Shown piece after piece: positions 1-10,558 of a stretch of 62,000 nucleotides of DNA. Both the position numbers and the translations under genes were made by a program. The notes under the pieces were generated by a model. The model was not told the DNA's origin and made no database searches. It was given only the letters and a program-made list of their open reading frames with translations. The first letter of the stretch is position 1. The number at the start of each line of letters is the position of its first letter. The stretch spans positions 10,240 to 72,239 of the forward strand of contig NMRA01000178.1 in assembly GCA_002633005.1 (NCBI GenBank), in the 5' to 3' direction. This DNA comes from Phoronis australis. Its lineage: Eukaryota; Phoronida; Phoronidae.

Positions 1-201
1 TTTGCTTTTTCTTTTTCTTTGCCTTTTTTCTTGGATAATACTTCAGGAATCAAGGAAAATGCTTGATTTTTAGAGGAAAAAACAGAAAACCCCCCTCCCT
101 ACCTTCCCCTAGTCGGTGCCATGCGAATCTAATCGTGCTTTGCACAAATGTTTTCAGACAACATGTTGGGCCCCCCTTGTGATATCCTAGATCCGCCACT
201 G
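1..201 (+). repeat. SINE-like repeat, 3' part
   Basis: This T-rich block with the internal word CTTCAGGAATCAAGG ends in ATCCGCCACTG. The same sequence occurs inverted at 27763-28068, where it is joined to a tRNA-like head, so this is the tail portion of a SINE-type element whose head lies outside the window. The short reading frame on the minus strand here is not a gene. Confidence 0.6.
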
Positions 202-708
202 CTATGAAGTGCCAAAGGGTCCTTAAGCACGTACCTTTCTGCACGTAGAAATGTGCTTAATCTACGCATACTTTTAATCAGTTCATTTAGTCCAATCACG
301 CCCGTGTTCTCATATTAATTGATTAAGAGCAGAACGATGATCGCATCGTTCAACAACTAAAAGTACACGTACATGTAAATTAAAAATACGTCTAGGTTAA
401 GCAAAATCACGCGTAAATTAAGCAAACATACTAGTAGATTTAGCAAAAGTACACACAGATTAAGCAAAAGTACAGTAGATTAAGCAACAATACGCATATA
501 TTAAGCACATTTCTACGCTAAAAAGGCACTCGTTTAAAAATCCTCTTACGCTTCGTATGCTTCCATTGGTACACCACGGAGCGGCGCAGTCGCTTGAGCA
601 AATCTTGCTTGACTGTACTTGTGATTGTTGCCGGCAACTAAAGACGACATAAACTATGTTACTAAAACTTGTAGTTTAGAGCGAGTGCTTGTTCTTACTG
701 GATAACGT
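202..708 (+). repeat. Foldback element plus relic of an earlier gene unit
   Basis: Positions 205-553 form an imperfect inverted-repeat element whose ends start AAGTGCCAAAGGGTCC and AAGCGCCATAGGATTC (as in the copy at 35534-35912). It contains about six degenerate 21-bp units of the form TTAAGCAAAAGTACGCA. The following 150 bases match the intron just upstream of exon E in copies 1 (19206-19350) and 2 (35908-36050), then break off at LINE-derived sequence. This looks like the remnant of a fourth unit whose exon E is gone. Confidence 0.55.
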
Positions 709-840
709 GCACATATCTCTGATAAATCTTAAGACTTTTACAAACCAAGGCTTATAAAAAACATCCGATCACCAACTTACCACACAGGTTGATTTGGAAA
801 GTCTTCCTTAATTGCAACAATTATTTTCTAATAGAAAGAT
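709..840 (-). mobile_element. LINE ORF2 fragment
   Basis: Nearly identical to 23657-23790, which lies inside the minus-strand LINE remnant described at 23053-23760. Only about 130 bases remain here, truncated on both sides and broken by small indels. Confidence 0.5.
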
Positions 841-855
841 ACTTGCAAATACGTC

Positions 856-958
856 GCCCACACACGCACACACACACGCACACACANACACACGCGCACA
901 CACGCACACACACGCGCACACAAACACACACACGCACACATACACAAACATAAACACT
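856..958. repeat. (CA)n microsatellite
   Basis: An imperfect CA/CACG dinucleotide array with one ambiguous base at 887. A paralogous array sits at the equivalent place at 23820-23896, so it predates duplication of the unit. Confidence 0.9.
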
Positions 959-959
959 T

Positions 960-1467
960 GGCTTCGCAATTACGAGTAATTTTACGAAAGTTACGTAAAC
1001 ACACTTGTTAGTAGGGTCTGGACTATTCAGTTATGATTGCAGAAAAAAAAACTTAGAAACGAAAATACATTTTTTCAGTAAAATACTGTAACATGACATT
1101 AACACCTAAAGATATCTTGTTGAAAAACTCCTGACATTCATTCTGATAGGCTGTCGTATCCAGCCCGGGTCACAGGTCAGTGGGTGTTCACAATTACTAG
1201 TATAATTGTCGGGTTTGTTGACTAATTTTGCCGAGAAATTGCAAGTTGTCAGAAACCGTACCTCAAGAGTTTCGCACGATAAACAAAAAAACAAAATGAA
1301 AGTGAAGCTATAAAATTAGATTTTATTTCAAAACTGCGACACTCGATCAAACCTCAGTCGAGCAGACAGCCGGTAATTTACAGTGCAAACTTTCCCACCT
1401 AGTCTCGGGGTCGCAAGCTTCGAATAATAGCATTTATAGACCACGTGCAGGAGTTGGCATTCCAGAG
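960..1467. repeat. Intergenic segment duplicated at 23900-24412
   Basis: A non-coding stretch near-identical to 23900-24412, with a shorter similarity at 22790-22880. No coding potential is visible: the minus-strand frame at 1106-1294 is interrupted in the duplicate. Confidence 0.6.
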
Positions 1468-3180
1468 CAGGGCCGTAGGAAACGGTGGCGGGGGAGTCAT
1501 GCCCCCGGGGACAGTTGAGAAAAGAAAGACTACTAAATGCGGATAAGAGAGAAAACTCAAGAGAACAATTTACAACTCTGTATCAGTGCATGGTTTACAT
1601 TTTGAGGACCCTGGCCATGACATTGTTGTTGGGGTCTCCGCTTTTACAGCACAGGTCGTCTAAATGCAGTTGGAAACGTGCACGTAATCATTCATCCACA
1701 CATTTCGAAAAATAGAGAAAATTTGTAAAGCGAAGCTTTTGCGGAGCGTATTATTTTACTGGATTTTTAAGTTCAATACGACTGCAAAACCATATTTTTC
1801 TAGAGGCCCCTCTATGGCAAAGGGTAACGGAGACGACAGTCGCTTTTTTCTCATATTGTATTGATGACCTGACACATATCAATTTCTTCACATTTCTTGA
1901 TTTTTGAAAATATAGATATTTTTACATAGAGGGCCCTCACCTCGGAAGGAGGCCATTGATGACATTCAAGTGACCACAGTTTTTATATTTCTGTTGAAAA
2001 ATTCTCAAGAGCAAGCTCACGGAGGGAGGACCCAATGTTGGAATCGATTACGTCTATTTTCCGGTTTTTGTGAAATCGTGCAACCAACTTTCATGTTGAA
2101 GAAAGTCACTTCCTGCACCGTCGTCTGACCACACGACGGTGGAGTGAACTGTCACTCTTTTCCACGCTTTAATGATGTTTAGATTTTCATAATTAAGGAG
2201 TCCCATTTCAGACCGGACCCTCTCTCGGTGGAGCAGTTCAGAGAAATGTCCCTTTGTCCCTCTTTAAATGTAAATCCGACACTGTCAACTATTCACGAGG
2301 GAAGTTGTGAATGAAAAATTCACCAAAAAAAACAAACACAAAACACTCATACACAGCACAGCAGTATCAAGACATTCGACCCAAACAACCAAAAAATTTG
2401 AAAAAATTCAATGGGATTGGCCGCCATCGTAAGGAATCAAAAATTTTAAAGAACGTGAAGAACGTTGTTTTTAAATTACACAAAAGGACTACTTCCAATG
2501 GTTAGTTATAAAATGATGTTACTGTTTCCCATATTATCACAAGAATAGTATCTCTTTTGAAGATGGTTATTATGAGTTGTTTGTGGAAAACACTGCTGTC
2601 GAGGTTACCATTGGGAGACCGTGTACATGTCGAACGGCTGTACCCAAATACTCGCAATAATAAACAAATTAAACAAATATTTCAGCGTTTTTTTTGAGGT
2701 CAAGTTAAATTCGCGAATCGTTTTCGATACCTCGGAAAGATCAAACTACAACTCACTATGAATGCCCAATCTCCCATATTCCCCCGGTTAGCAGTCAAAA
2801 ATCTGCGAGCATCCATGCGGAAATTGTTTACAACATTCCGTTTTGATTAACAAATTCGTTGGTTTCTGATATACATCTTTATGTATCTACAAAAACCGAC
2901 AGGTTACTGATTTTTGGCAATTAGAAGCTAATCTTTTAAGAAATGATGACGATTCTGGGAATTAAGTTGAAGCCTGAATATGGAAAAAACTATAATCCGA
3001 TCCCCAAGTCCTAAAATGTTCTCACAATTCAAATGACAATAAATTTATTGCCTTAGGAACTAGATTACTGGGTTTAAGATTACAAACTGTTGACAAAAAA
3101 CGCAGTTTAAGTACTTAAATAAATAAAATTAAACTTATTGGTCATCAACTTGGAAAGGTTGTCTTTGAACTTCCTAGATG
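1468..3180 (+). repeat. 2-kb dispersed repeat (family R2), copy a
   Basis: It starts CAGGGCCGTAGGA and has three further copies: 24413-26235 (+), 13540-15587 (-) and 55071-56990 (+). The copies share the whole length but carry many indels, and no conserved reading frame survives comparison. The short frames at 1485-1715 and 2311-2505 are not preserved in all copies. It is probably a non-autonomous transposon or decayed element of unknown class. Confidence 0.65.
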
Positions 3181-3199
3181 TTTTTGGTTTCCATTAGTA

Positions 3200-3600
3200 T
3201 TGCGCAATGAATTTTTGTTCTTCAAAACTGAATCGTTTGCTTGTAATTCCCGTGCATACTACACACAGGGCATTTGCGCATCCAGCCTAAAATTAAGTGG
3301 GGCTCGAATTTTTGAGGATGTGAACCTTATAGTAACGAAAAAACCGAATACGGGGTTCGTTCAGAGCTATGAATTGCACATACGCCATATCCTGACTTTT
3401 TATTGGACTTTTGTCTCGTTTTTCTCAGATATTTTGTTTCTCTGAGGCGGACCTTTTTGCCCACTTTGCCATCGAGCCCCCCAAGCCCCGAGCCTCCCCA
3501 CCCCCAGATGGTCGCATGCACAGAGGACGTCATATGCCAGGCACACACACGTTAAAAATAAGGTGTAACCATGCAGTAGGCCTGCTTAGAATCTCATTTG
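3200..3600 (+). repeat. Dispersed repeat family R3
   Basis: It carries the block with GCATCCAGCCTAAAAT, then GGGGCTCGAATTTTTGAGG, then a segment ending near CTCTGAGGCGGACC. Related copies lie at 26270-26480, 39660-39960, 48530-48770 and 56230-56520. Open frames differ between copies, so I read it as non-coding mobile DNA. Confidence 0.6.
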
Positions 3601-3619
3601 ACCACGGGAATTGAATTTC

Positions 3620-3870
3620 GCTCGGGGCCTAGACGCATTCTTACTCTCCGTGAATCTTTGTTGGTTTGTTGGTTCACGGTTACTCCAATCCTGATGGCTG
3701 CATCCCCTCTATTTCCCCCACCTGTGGCGGACGCGGAGGGTGGGGTTCGGTACAAATATGGTGACATCTAGAGAATGGGGGGCGTGACGATAGCAAGGGG
3801 GTAGGTTGGCGAGGTCAGATTGGTTTGTGCCCCCCAATAATGTTTTTCCTTCCTACGGGCCTGCAGAGCT
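3620..3870 (+). repeat. Dispersed repeat family R4
   Basis: The block contains TTCTTACTCTCCGTGAA and GGTTCACGGTTACTC. It is repeated at 26745-26990 (+) and, inverted, at 8900-9130 (-). No gene is visible in it. Confidence 0.6.
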
Positions 3871-4500
3871 AGCAATCTATGTAATGGTACCGAATCCCAT
3901 TCCTCTTGGACGTACATCGAGATGTACATGTATAGTCAATCACCCGTTCAAAACGAAAGCAAAAATCCCTGTCGGTGAGTACATGAAAACCCTGAGACGG
4001 GTGAGTTGAGAGCATACGATATCTTTTACCAGGTCGTGACGCAATTTCTTTCACAGTTGACACAAAAAGTTCAAAAGCAACGTACGAAGAGGTGGTAGAC
4101 AAGGTAGAAGGCTGGACGGTATGCTACTGTTGCACGGGCGGTGGCACTCGGTTTTCCCGCACAATCCCCTTGAGTTGATAGCACGTTGATTAAGGTAGAG
4201 CCTTAGAAAAATATCCAAATTTGGAGAGATTAAGACACGAACCAATTCGTAGTTTCAGGTTGACTACACAGACTTCTCGACAAGATCATAGACTAATAAC
4301 CATAACATTCAGTGACCTAATTACCTTCATTAACTTTTTGTAGTACCTAGGGAACTACTTTTACCTTTTTTAACAATTCGGAAGAGAAACGAACTGATAC
4401 CGTGTTGTTATCGTACAGGCCGCTAAAAGCGAACTCTGGCCTGTGTCTGATTGGCCTTATAGCAGAATGGGGTAGTATTCCATGACAGTGCGTACGTTAT
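3870..4500. other. 5' flank of copy 1, conserved in copies 2 and 3
   Basis: The flank leading into the ISRE is shared with 26990-27570 and, from about 48390, with copy 3. It marks the left part of the tandemly duplicated unit. Short ORFs here change frame between copies and are not genes. Confidence 0.6.
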
Positions 4501-4510
4501 GCGAAGAAGT

Positions 4511-4528
4511 GAAAGTGAAACCGAAACT
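4511..4528 (+). promoter_or_regulatory. ISRE / IRF site, copy 1
   Basis: The sequence GAAAGTGAAACCGAAACT consists of three GAAA units spaced by two bases and matches the interferon-stimulated response element consensus GAAANNGAAACT. It is base-for-base identical at 27583-27600 and 48909-48926. It lies about 2.2 kb upstream of the first coding exon and close to a putative leader exon. Conservation amid diverged flanks argues for function; binding by an IRF is inferred. Confidence 0.75.
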
Positions 4529-4533
4529 CCGCT

Positions 4534-4551
4534 GTGTCGTGAGAACGACAC
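4534..4551. promoter_or_regulatory. Conserved 18-bp inverted repeat beside the ISRE
   Basis: GTGTCGT-GAGA-ACGACAC has perfect 7-bp arms and a 4-base centre. It starts five bases after the ISRE and is identical in copies 2 (27606-27623) and 3 (48932-48949). It could bind a dimeric factor; I do not recognise the factor. Confidence 0.6.
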
Positions 4552-4557
4552 TTGCTT

Positions 4558-4565
4558 ATGCAAAT
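4558..4565 (+). promoter_or_regulatory. Octamer (POU) motif
   Basis: ATGCAAAT matches the POU/octamer consensus. It is identical in copy 2 (27630-27637) and GTGCAAAT in copy 3 (48956-48963), always seven bases after the inverted repeat. Confidence 0.45.
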
Positions 4566-4614
4566 GAATTTAATTAACGTCAAAAGCATTATAAATGTTT
4601 TGGAAAATTTTCAC

Positions 4615-4706
4615 TTCTTATGTTTCGGCGGCGGTAGTGACCGCACGCCGTCCTGATCGCCTACAAACTGCATGATAAGAACAAGCCTTATCTCTCTCAT
4701 TGTCAG
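4615..4706 (+). other. Putative 5' leader exon of copy 1
   Basis: Exon A begins at a splice acceptor before its ATG, so a leader exon is expected upstream. The block with TTTCGGCGGCGGTAGTGACC is conserved in all copies and ends in CAG|GTGTAATG, a usable donor that is also conserved at 27750/27751 and 49104/49105. The limits are guesses. The pyrimidine-rich run before CAG could instead be an acceptor. Confidence 0.3.
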
Positions 4707-5000
4707 GTGTAATGTAACACCTGTAGATCTGCGGTAATTGGTGCACTATGCTACACATTCACGATTATGTTTGCCGTATGCAATACATGTAGGGATATGT
4801 CAGTGGTTATTTTCCCAAGTCGTTTCACAATCTGCCTAAGACCGATAACATTCATCAGAACTAAGCATTCATCCACCTTGTACAGAGACTGCGTTTAGTG
4901 TACATGTACAAAGGCCAAGTTTGCACAAAGACCATAACAATCAATATCGCATTCATTGTTTATACTACTGGGCTTTTCAGCAACCGGCGTTAGTCAGCTT

Positions 5001-5026
5001 GGGTTTTTCCCCCGCGCGGAAAACCC
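5001..5026. promoter_or_regulatory. kappaB/Rel-like inverted repeat
   Basis: GGGTTTTTCC and GGAAAACCC face each other across seven bases. GGG(W)4-5CC is the Dorsal-type Rel site pattern. Copy 3 has GGGTTTTCCCC at 49400-49410; the segment is missing from copy 2. A regulatory role is speculative. Confidence 0.3.
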
Positions 5027-6062
5027 ATATGCAAGAGTCCGCTTGACCAGTCAGTCATCAGTGATTTTCACTGAAACGAATTTGAATTTCATCTTTGGAG
5101 GTAGGAGGAATCAGTTCTTCTAAACAGACTTTAGGACAGGTATAACATATATTTTGCTCAAGATTTGGGCTTCTTATGTTATACAGAACTGGTCTCAAGT
5201 TGGCCCCACTCAGATCTGAAGTGATTTCAGCTTTCTTGGCTGAATCAGTTTTAAAATTGGAAATCTAAATTTGAGTTGGTTCGTGCCTTTCGATTTCAGC
5301 TACAGGTGAAATTCTCCACTGTTCATAGGTCATACATATAATACCAACTTCGTTAATTGTGTTAACACTCGGATCCTTTCGGTTAGTGAGAAACGAGGTC
5401 AGTCGAGTGAGCCAGGAAAGAACTACAAAATATTTGTGATATGATTTAAGTCTCGCAGGATTGCGAATATGCCCTCCTATGGTCGTGCTGTATATGCCTG
5501 TCAGCTGTAATACGCGTGTGTGAATTTTCTGTCGACTGGGGGCTGATCATGCGGATACAACATTGGAAAGTATGTATCTCTCGAGTATAGATGATGAACT
5601 ATATGGTTTTGATTTGTAATAGAGTCTGCACTTTAGTAGATAATGAAGCAGTAATGGATCTCGACAACAACTTGTTGATTTTTCACGTTCGTTTTACAAG
5701 AATTGATATCAAGTCACAGGTCGCTGGCAAATAAAACGCATTTGACTGTTTCTGTTATCGTTAGGGAAGACTATTGAACAGCAGGAAACTTTGCCCTTTT
5801 CTTCTCTAAGCCGGGTACCGAGTATTTCACCATAACATAGCGTTTTTGTTAGTTTTATAGCAATAGTGGTCCTTTATTCATTTTCTTCCTAGAAGAACAA
5901 TATTTTTTTATGTTACAGTGAAACTTGAGAGATAAATATAGATTATTACATGGCGAAGTCGATATCTGTCGTAATCTAGTTTTCTCTGTAGCACATGTTT
6001 ATTGAACGTGAGTGTCATTGAAAATTTGTGATTTTATAGTTTCAATGGTCCCGGTGGTCGCT

Positions 6063-6265
6063 AAAATATATTCGCGCATGCTCTGTCTGTAGTTTCCTAT
6101 GCGCAATTTGCGCATACCGAGTGTAATTTCACTCGTAAAATTCACACGTGTCCTGCATACTGTTTCCCTTGTACCATTCATGCATGCTCTCTCTGTTATT
6201 CTCATTGTACCATTCGCGCATGCCCTTCCGTAGTCTCCCTTTCATCATTCTCTTATGCCCTTGTA
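6063..6265. repeat. Degenerate 35-bp tandem repeat
   Basis: About six units share a core like ATTCGCGCATGCCCTTCCG followed by a pyrimidine-rich stretch. The block recurs at 32605-32800 and 50500-50700. GCGCATGC resembles NRF1 half-sites. One unit here holds a near-palindrome, TATGCGCAA/TTGCGCATA. Confidence 0.5.
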
Positions 6266-6677
6266 GAGTTCAGTGGCTGGCTCGCGCCTAATAAAATCTA
6301 GCCCAAACCACGAGTTCTCATTTGAAATACACGGCAACATCTCACGTAATCTCGCGAAGTCTTGCTTTTAGCAAGGTTGTAGCGGAGGTTCTACCGTTAC
6401 TGCACTCTACGTTGTCTATAGTTTCTCTGTTACCGTTCGCGTATACCTTATCTATACACTCCATTCTCTCTATATTCCCCTGATGAAGAGTTGTATATGT
6501 GCGGAAGCTTTTACCATTTTTATTTGTACATTCATACTCAAGGTCCATTCTATACGATATTTTAGTTGAACATGGATATGTTAAAAACTATTCATTTATA
6601 CGAACATCTTGTGTAAAACAATGCAACAACTGCTGTGTTAAATGACTCAATGAAAAGTACTTGATCCCTTTGTACAG

Positions 6678-6800
6678 GATCTTTCACCAAGTGACCATGA
6701 GCAGGGAAGAACAGCATCGCTTTCTTTTTCTGACAGTAAGCCAGAACGTGGGCAAGAGAGAGTTCAATGAAATGAAAAACTACTGCAAGACATGGATTCC
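6678..6800 (+). CDS. Exon A of copy 1 (DED helices 1-2)
   Basis: Acceptor TTTGTACAG ends at 6677, the ATG is at 6697, and donor CC|GTAAGTTA follows 6800; the codon is split after two bases. It encodes 34 residues starting MSREEQHRFLFL. Sequence and phase match copies 2 and 3, though it is the most diverged of the three. Confidence 0.7.
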
Positions 6801-8518
6801 GTAAGTTAATTTATTTTTTTCTCGAGGCCCTGTTCTGCGCATGAGCTAAATTACTGCTACTCATTGAAACCTTTAAAAGAAGCTGTTTGATCTTATTCAG
6901 CGACGACATCCTATTCTCGTTCTGTTTTACACTTTTTTCGACTGATAAGAACAGCAGCACTGTAAAGGGATAGTGAATCTGACTTCTTGTTGGTTAGCAG
7001 AAAGAATGGGTGCTAGGAGGGACATTCCCATTGGTTGGAAGTTAACATTTGAGGGCATGTCCAAATGTTTCTTGGTTGAGAGGTACCGGACATTCCGAAG
7101 CATTGTACGTATCGGACTTGTGAATGACAGAGTGTTAATTGGTCACCCATAAAGATGGCCGATGTCCTCAAATCAGTGTACAAGAGACCAGTGTGTACAG
7201 TGTAGTCCGTTCGCTAATAGCTACCGAAAAAAATCTGTATTCTCGACAATCGCTCCTAATCACAAGAGTACATGTAAGCAGACCTAGCTTCTCACTAGAA
7301 AAGCAAGATCTCGGAGAACTTTGCAAAATCACGCGAGCGGAGTCGAGTGTTTCTCGAGTATATGCTTTAATAAGCTTATTCTGGGAGACACTGAAGCGAT
7401 TGGTCGACGAGATTGCAGTGTTCGGTCGAACAAGGGATTGAACGAGGTGACTATGTGAAAGCTTTTCGCCGCTAGTGCAACCTACTTTCTTGTGGTCTAC
7501 GAAACAATCTGGATTACACCATTTTAAATTTACGTGCCCTGTGAACATTACGTCACCGTGTAGATGTGTGACGTTTTGCTATGAACCTTCTGAGGGTCTT
7601 TGTTAATTGGGCAGTTGGATGAAAATAATTTGCATACATTGTATGACCTAAGTAAAGGGTGACACACGAGGTCATTTAGGAACGAATTGTCTGTTATAAA
7701 TTTTTGAGTGACGCTATTTAACTACAGATTTCTGGAATTTGGAACTGAATGTTTGTGAAGGCTACGCCAGTAGAATAGATGGTGGTTTTTCATAGTCCAG
7801 TATGTTTGTTGTAACAGTTGCGAGGGTAGCACATTCAAAATTTCTTTGAAAACCTTGTTTTGTAAAATTGTAGAGCAAAGCCATGTAATGCATGGCGATA
7901 TCTCGCAAAGTGTTGCGTGACATTACGTTTTCGGGGTGCTCTTGCCTCAACAGAATGCACGCCTGGTTCCAGCCTGACGGGCTAACCACGGTCTGCTTTC
8001 TCTCTTGGTCGTCCTTCCGCTAACCATATCTGGTCGTTTAGTAGAAAAGAGGCCGTGACGGCAAACATAAGTATCACAATTGGTGTTTGACATTGATGGT
8101 GTGGGCATGGGGGTGGGTGAGGTGAGAGCGTGCAAAGAGTGAGGGTGGCAAGAATGCTCACCGGGGGGGCAGTATCGATGGTATCGATGGGCCAGTGAAA
8201 CTGGTGAAGACCGAGGAGGGGCCGTAATTGACGGGGGAAGATGCTGGACATCCCAATCTGAATTCGTGCCAATCCAATATCTCTTTGTATTTTTAAGTGG
8301 TCCGTTACTTACCTGTCTTAACTTTGTTGTACAGGGTTGCTATACTCGAGGACATAAATACTACTGGAGAACTTCTCAACCGATTAGAGACACAAGCTAA
8401 AATTGGAATCGGGAATTACGGCTTTCTGCTCACACTGCTGGAGATGAACGGATTGCATGAATTGAGGGCACAGGTTGAAGAGCTGGCAAAACTTGTGGCT
8501 AATGCGGACAACCGGTGA
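6697..8518 (+). CDS. DED-only protein, copy 1 (two exons)
   Basis: The gene joins exon A (ATG 6697-6800, donor GTAAGT) to exon B (acceptor at 8334, coding from 8335). The joined frame gives about 95 residues before TGA at 8516. The product shows the amphipathic helix pattern of a death effector domain: helix 1 FLFLTVSQNV, helix 2 around FNEMKNYCKTWI, helix 3 AILEDI, helix 4 GELLNRLETQ and helix 5 FLLTLLEMNGLHEL. DEDs self-associate in caspase-8/FADD-type death and inflammatory complexes. Copies 2 and 3 splice out of exon B at G|GTAATGAG; copy 1 has G|CTAATGCG, so that donor is lost. Either the TGA is used, or the weaker CG|GTGAAC donor at 8514/8515 is. The DED assignment rests on helix pattern and the WI-x-A-x-L-x-x-I signature, without a database search. 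Confidence 0.65.
6801..8334. other. Intron A-B of copy 1
   Basis: It aligns with the copy 2 intron 33364-34576 and, around a large insertion, with 51226-51444 plus 58297-59368 of copy 3. The overlapping frames at 7139-7441 (+) and 7168-7548 (-) are broken by indels in the other copies, so I treat the stretch as intronic. Confidence 0.65.
8335..8514 (+). CDS. Exon B of copy 1 (DED helices 3-6)
   Basis: Acceptor TTGTTGTACAG is followed by one base completing a Pro codon, then VAILEDINTTGELLNRLE. The equivalent of the copies 2/3 donor would fall after 8498 but reads CT instead of GT. The alternative donor CG|GTGAAC follows 8514; without splicing the frame stops at 8516-8518. Confidence 0.7.
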
Positions 8519-9432
8519 ACCCGCAGTTGTTTCAAAAATCTCACCGACACTCAACTGTGATACGGTCGACCCATCCTTGTTTTCTGCAGGGTAGTTTGAT
8601 TGTCGTCAAAATAAGCTTTTAATATAAACTGCAGTGTAAACTACTTCATAGATAATGGTGCGTCTACTTTGCAACAATGAGACCTACAAGTCTAAGTGAT
8701 GTTTGACTTTACTTTTTGTCACGGAATGGTGTATATATTTAAACACGTACAAGTCTTAGACGTGTGGCACTCCACACGTACACGCTAATTAATCAACATA
8801 AGTGCGTTACGTTGAGCGTTTTTACATTTTGGTACACTCACAAATTGTTTCATCAAATAAGCGATATTTTGAATAAATAACACGTGACTCAGTGTGTAGG
8901 CCGGTAGAAAGCCAAAAATTATGGGGGAGCACAAACGAACTCCACTTCTCCAAAGTAACCCCCTTCTTATCGTCACTACCTGCGCCCCCAACCCCCCTCC
9001 CCCTTCTCCGGATGCCAACATATTTTTACAGAACACCAACGTCGGCCAAAGGTGGGGGGAGGGGCAACCATCAGGATTTGAGTAACCGTGAACCGACAAA
9101 GTTTCACGGAGAGTAAGAATGGGCCTAACGTCAGCGCACTGGCAGTAGCTGGGTGCTGCCTCAGATAACTGTAGATGAGATCTAACAGTGGTAAAATACG
9201 AAATTCGATGAACTAAGCTGGTTGATGGTCAGCTCAGCTATAAGTCACTTGAGACAGACAGTTTAGCTCGTACCTATCCATCTGTGCCGGATCTAAGGTA
9301 AAGACTCTTTATGATCCAGTTTCAGGAAAAGTTCATTTTATTACGGTTATTCTTTGAAGGATATTTTTTTGAAAAGGTGAGGTCCGGAAGTCCCTAGTTA
9401 AGAGCCTGTGGGGCTGTTTCAAAATCCCTTAA
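8519..9432. other. Intron/3' sequence after exon B, with inverted R4 copy
   Basis: The first 250 bases resemble 59553-59800 of copy 3. Positions 8900-9130 are an inverted copy of repeat R4 (3620-3870). The remainder has no recognisable content. Confidence 0.5.
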
Positions 9433-10230
9433 AGTCCTGGTCTCACACGTTGTTAACCCTTACTACATGGTTAGAGGATGTTATAAGGATCCAAGAAGTA
9501 CTTACCTCATAACTAATACACGATCCGTACTCGAAAAACGTTTAAATGAACGCGTCACTAACGATTCGCACCCGAAGAACCACCGCCATTTTGAACTTAC
9601 CGCGAACCGGGAAGTACAATTCATTCAGGAACCCAGGCCGAGAAAACGCCGACAGTGTGAATGGACGAGTGCCTGTTACCAGCCTGCAAATGGGGATAAA
9701 ATAATCGACAGCGCGCCTTAATTTTAATAAAATCAAAATACGGACAATTTTATCGAATTTACTGAAGAAATGTGGCGAATCAGTAAATTTTGACAGAAAT
9801 TATTTTGCCGGACTCGGGACCGCAGCCTATCGGACCCGGTGCGGATCGAGACCAGACACTGGCAAACGGTAAAGGCATGCGGTTGCAAGCTGTTTTGTCG
9901 AAGTAAAATGTTCAAATCGTAAATGTCATATACATTCAAAGGTAGTTCCAGACACTTGCATAAAGGTACGGGCTGGTTAGTCCTGTGTCACACGACCGCG
10001 GCAGCCCTCAGCTAGCCTCAGTGCTAGCTACCAGTATGAAGACTAACTACAGATTGTTAGTAGGCCTATACAGCTTTGCGTCAAGGCTACACTTAGGCCT
10101 ACGTGGTCGCTGGCCACAGCGCTCGCTCAAACGAGGTTTATTTAGAACTTCGGTACTTCTGGCGAACTGTGCAAAGTTGTTGGCTTTCAACAGAGATTTT
10201 CCCAGACTTTGTATGAGCGCACCAAGCCTA

Positions 10231-10558
10231 NNNNNNNNNNNNNNNNNNNNNNNNNNNNNNNNNNNNNNNNNNNNNNNNNNNNNNNNNNNNNNNNNNNNNN
10301 NNNNNNNNNNNNNNNNNNNNNNNNNNNNNNNNNNNNNNNNNNNNNNNNNNNNNNNNNNNNNNNNNNNNNNNNNNNNNNNNNNNNNNNNNNNNNNNNNNNN
10401 NNNNNNNNNNNNNNNNNNNNNNNNNNNNNNNNNNNNNNNNNNNNNNNNNNNNNNNNNNNNNNNNNNNNNNNNNNNNNNNNNNNNNNNNNNNNNNNNNNNN
10501 NNNNNNNNNNNNNNNNNNNNNNNNNNNNNNNNNNNNNNNNNNNNNNNNNNNNNNNNNN
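10231..10558. other. Assembly gap (N)
   Basis: A 328-base run of N. Reading frames that cross it are artefacts. Confidence 0.99.

Larger units (their letters stand above)
4710..6677. other. Intron / 5' region of copy 1
   Basis: Non-coding sequence shared with 31626-33231 (copy 2, with a deletion at the ambiguous base 31752) and 49110-51099 (copy 3). It includes a kappaB-like inverted repeat at 5001-5026 and a degenerate 35-bp repeat at 6063-6265. The minus-strand frames at 5999-6205 and 6342-6548 are by-products of that repeat. Confidence 0.5.

Noticed and set aside
4589-4596. TTATAAAT as TATA box of copy 1
   Set aside because: The same position reads TTAGAACT in copies 2 and 3, so it is not a conserved core promoter element.
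7139-7548. Overlapping 100- and 126-residue frames in intron A-B of copy 1
   Set aside because: The aligned introns of copies 2 and 3 carry indels that break both frames.
8785-9099. 104-residue minus-strand frame
   Set aside because: Produced by an inverted copy of repeat R4 and not open in the other R4 copies.
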